In this document: piece after piece, positions 61,394 to 64,000 of the stretch | How the letters are laid out: each line of letters starts with the position of its first letter | How positions within the stretch are numbered: position 1 is the stretch's first letter | Assembly: GCA_951230915.1 (NCBI GenBank) | Contig: OX579638.1 | Span: 33,270,322 to 33,334,321 of the forward strand | Source: Antitrichia curtipendula | Lineage: Eukaryota; Streptophyta; Bryopsida; Hypnales; Leucodontaceae | DNA: 64,000 bases | Direction: 5' to 3' | The notes under the pieces: model-generated | The model's database searches: none | Told to the model about the DNA's origin: nothing | What the model saw: only the letters and a program-made list of their open reading frames with translations | Position numbers and translations under genes: made by a program

Positions 61394-62629
61394 ATGGCTT
61401 CGCGTGGGCGTTTGGGGAGTAGCAGGGATTGCAATGGAGGTCGTGGTGAGCGGCATGTTGATGTACCAGTTGAATCTTTGCAGGCGTCAGAAGACCGATT
61501 GCCAGAACACAAAGAGGGTGAAGATGGAAGCACGATAGGGAAGGGTGCACCAAAGGGTCGAAATTTTTGCGAAAGTGAAGAAATACAACTCATACAGAGT
61601 GTCCTTGCTATAAGCCAAGATCCTGTCATTGGAAAGCAACAAAAGCGCGATGCTTTTTGGCAGAGGATTTTCAATCACTATGATCCGATCAGACCATTAG
61701 GGTATAGAGGTCCTCGTTCTTTGGAGTCCAAGTGGGGTCTTATTAAGCACGATGTAGCCAAATTCATTGCGATTTATAAGCAGGTCAAGGCTGTTAGCAA
61801 AAGCGGGACAAGTGAGGCAGATTTGCAACGTATGTCAAAGGAATTGTTCAAGACAAAGCATCCCAAGAATTCTGACTTCACCTATTTCCATTGTTGGCTC
61901 CTAGTTCAAAGCTTCCTTCGTTGGGCAGATGGTTGGGTCATGGAGAAGCCTAACACTCCCATGAAGAGGCCAGCTCCTTCCTCCGATGTTGAAGCTCTTG
62001 ATAGTCACAGTGCTAGAGAAGCCGATTTGGACATGGATCCTAATCGGGCCTTGCGTGTGCGTCCTCAAGGAACTAAGGCTACCAAGGAAGCCATCTTGGC
62101 CACAAAAATGAAAGAATCTGGCTTATTCAAACATGCTGCTACCACCAACAGCATGGTAGTAGCCACATTGCAGAAGGCAGCTGGGTTAGAAGAGCAAAAT
62201 CTCATTTTGTTGATGACCACCCCTGACATGCAAGGGTGTTCTTCCACGGCAAAGAGATTCATTTGATTACGCCAAGAGGAGGAACTTGCAAAATTAGAAG
62301 CCCGGCTTCAAGCTGATTGTGAGCAAATGGCAATTGAGGCGGTTGAACGAGAAGCTAAGGAGAAGGAAGCGGAAGTTGCTTGTGTCAAAGAGGGGCGTGA
62401 GCGCAACGGAACTCTACGGCAGATGCAATCGGCCCGTGCAGAGCAAGAGGAAGACCTTGCAACAGACAACATCAATTTTGGCCAAGGGTTGGACAATGAA
62501 TCAAGCCAGAGGACTCCACTGACTTTAAGTTCACTCATGCCCACTTCCAACCTCCATCACGTCCCTTCTTCTACTCCGTTGAACAGACCTCGCAAGCTAC
62601 AGGTGAGATTGTCATTCTTTACAGTTTAG
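61394..62629 (+). pseudogene. Myb/SANT-like, NAM-associated-domain protein with one in-frame stop
   Basis: ATG 61394 opens a frame of 290 codons. After a disordered start, a trihelix or Myb/SANT-like DNA-binding domain spans about residues 55-175: FCESEEIQLIQSVLAIS, QQKRDAFWQRIFNHY, RSLESKWGLIKHDVAKF and FTYFHCWLLVQSF. This is the pattern of plant proteins with a no-apical-meristem-associated C-terminal domain, many of which are linked to PIF/Harbinger transposons. A TGA at 62264-62266 interrupts the conserved C-terminal helix; the same frame continues on its other side (EEELAKLEARLQ and a Lys/Glu-rich coiled coil) to 62629. A splice donor (CTACAG|GTGAGA) occurs near 62604. It could be a decayed transposon gene, a recently broken host gene, or carry a sequencing error. 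No transposase partner is seen before the window ends. Confidence 0.65.
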
Positions 62630-64000
62630 TATGTTCTTCAATTTACACCCTTTTCATGCTTGGATTGTTAATGAACCTTGTGGTTTTGGCCAATTTGGTA
62701 TACGTTTTAGGGCTCTATGAATTTTGATATGAATTGAATTGTCCGATTTAGGTCCCAAGGTTTGCTATGATATGACTTCAACAACAACGGATTTAGGTTT
62801 AGAGTGATAGGATACCACATTTTGTTTTCCAAAACCTTAAAATCAATCCGCTTAGTTCATTTCAGTGCTTCTTTGTGTCTGTTTAGGCATCTAAGGTGAT
62901 AGTGCTTCTTTGTGTCTGTTGTAGCATGTGGTTGCGCTTTAAGCTTGCTCTTTTTTGTTTCTATTTTATTCAACCCTCTTTGGATTTGGATCCTTGTTCT
63001 TTCATCACATTTTCATGTTCCGTTTTCACATGGTCAATACAGTCTACGAGTTTGAAGGACTAGCAGGAATTCAAAAGATTTATGTAATTCATAGGTGTTC
63101 TATTATTGACGGTTTAGGTGGTTCAAATTTCATAATTGTTCTTCTACTCTTTTTGATTTTGCTACGTTCTCAGAAAGTGTCTACTGTTTATTCTTGTTTA
63201 CTGTTTGAGGTTTGAGGTTCCGTGATCACACATGATGCAGGTCGATGAGCATTTGAAATCTTCATTGATGTTGCTCACGATTCTGAATTGAAGGTTTGAG
63301 GCTCACCCGTGATGCACATGAATGAGCAGTTCTTGAAATGCAGTTCATTGTGTTCGTTAATTGCCATCTTCATTTTCAGTTGTTATTCATTTAATTTTTA
63401 ATTTTTAATTTAGTTTCCTCTCAGTTTGTTATTGAATCCATTTGAAATTTGTTATTTAATTAATTCTCATTGTTTTATTAAATTGATTTAGAATTTGTTA
63501 TTGAATCAATTCACAATTTGTTATTAAATTCATTTTGAAATTTGTTATTTAATTAATTCTCACTTTCTTATTGAATTAATTTACAATTTGTAACTGAAAT
63601 AATTTACTATTTCATATTGAACTGAATTTGAAATTTATTATTTAATTAAATTTTGATTTGTTATTGAATCAATTCACAGGTTGTTATCGAATTGATGTCA
63701 CAATTTTCTATTGAATTGAATTTCAATTTCTCATTGAATCGGTTTTGGCAAATTTGTTACTAAATGTTTTCCATTTTGTTGGTAAGTGCTTTGTATTTTA
63801 AAATTTCTTATTTGTTTAGTGCTCTACAAGTACATTTTAATTAATTATTACCTTTTAATTTGTTATGTAATTCTTGATTTGTGTCTTTTAATGTCTTTTT
63901 GAATTATTGTTTTGAAACTATTATTTTGATATTTGATTCCATTCTGTGAAGCGTAGCATTTCTTGAATTTCAAAGTCGTTCATGATTCATTTATCCTCAC
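62630..64000. other. AT-rich region downstream of the Myb/SANT-like ORF
   Basis: Non-coding and AT-rich. A phrase GTGCTTCTTTGTGTCTGTT is present twice (about 62869-62925). The stretch could be an intron of the preceding gene if the donor near 62604 is used, but no continuing exon was recognised. Confidence 0.4.
63400..63780. repeat. Degenerate AT-rich tandem repeat
   Basis: Words such as TTTGTTATTGAATC, GAAATTTGTTATTTAATTAA and CAATTTGTTATT recur at a higher-order spacing of about 94 bp (for example near 63437, 63530 and 63625), with a shorter period of about 30-40 bp inside. The units have diverged. Confidence 0.65.

Noticed and set aside
1..64000. CRISPR arrays, rRNA genes and complete tRNA genes
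   Set aside because: No regularly spaced direct repeats with unique spacers, no rRNA sequence and no complete cloverleaf were recognised by eye. The window is eukaryotic in structure.

Overview
This window is nuclear DNA of a land plant. It is AT-rich, has spliced genes with GT-AG introns, and is filled with nested plant-type transposable elements: Copia LTR elements with tRNA-Met primer sites, hAT, CACTA, a Stowaway-like MITE and a piggyBac element. Only three genes look like intact host genes, all on the minus strand: a single-exon plastid thioredoxin f (14105-14686), an eight-exon histidine-biosynthesis HisA/HISN3 isomerase (16810-19853) and a three-exon F-box/kelch protein (51963-53885). 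A Myb/SANT-like ORF at 61394-62629 is probably transposon-derived and is cut by one in-frame stop. The lineage cannot be fixed from the sequence. A well-structured piggyBac transposon argues weakly for a non-seed plant (bryophyte, lycophyte or fern), which is inference only.

Layout. 1-14 kb: gene-poor DNA with two related short elements that have TTAA target sites and CCC-starting ends (1735-2669, 10024-10940, read as piggyBac-type MITEs), a long-armed foldback (3008-5850) holding a MITE with a 79-bp perfect hairpin, and a Stowaway-like MITE (7637-8204). 14-20 kb: thioredoxin f, palindrome-rich 322-bp tandem repeats, and HISN3. 21-38 kb: one Copia element (21027-38330) split by two later insertions. 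The first is a 9.7-kb piggyBac transposon (21955-31639), itself interrupted by a 1.33-kb CACTA element (28129-29460). The second is a 1.79-kb CACTA element (32706-34498). 38.6-46.6 kb: a hAT element (38611-46620) interrupted by a related hAT in the opposite orientation (40435-44124). 47-51 kb: relics and AT-rich spacer. 52-54 kb: the F-box gene. 56.3-60.9 kb: a second Copia element with a collapsed 3' LTR. 61-64 kb: the Myb/SANT-like ORF and AT-rich repeats.

The order of insertion can be read from target-site duplications (TSDs): TTAA for piggyBac, GGA and ATT for the two CACTAs, GTAAGGTC for the inner hAT, CATCCATG/CACCCATG for the outer hAT, and TAGAG for the second Copia. All transposase and polyprotein genes carry stops or frameshifts and look dead. 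The most notable object is the piggyBac element: a 9.7-kb transposon with intact ends, a DDE transposase, and a probable spliced N-terminal exon rich in Arg-Gly repeats. I used only ATG starts for the host genes; longer open frames upstream of HISN3 and the F-box gene begin at TTG.
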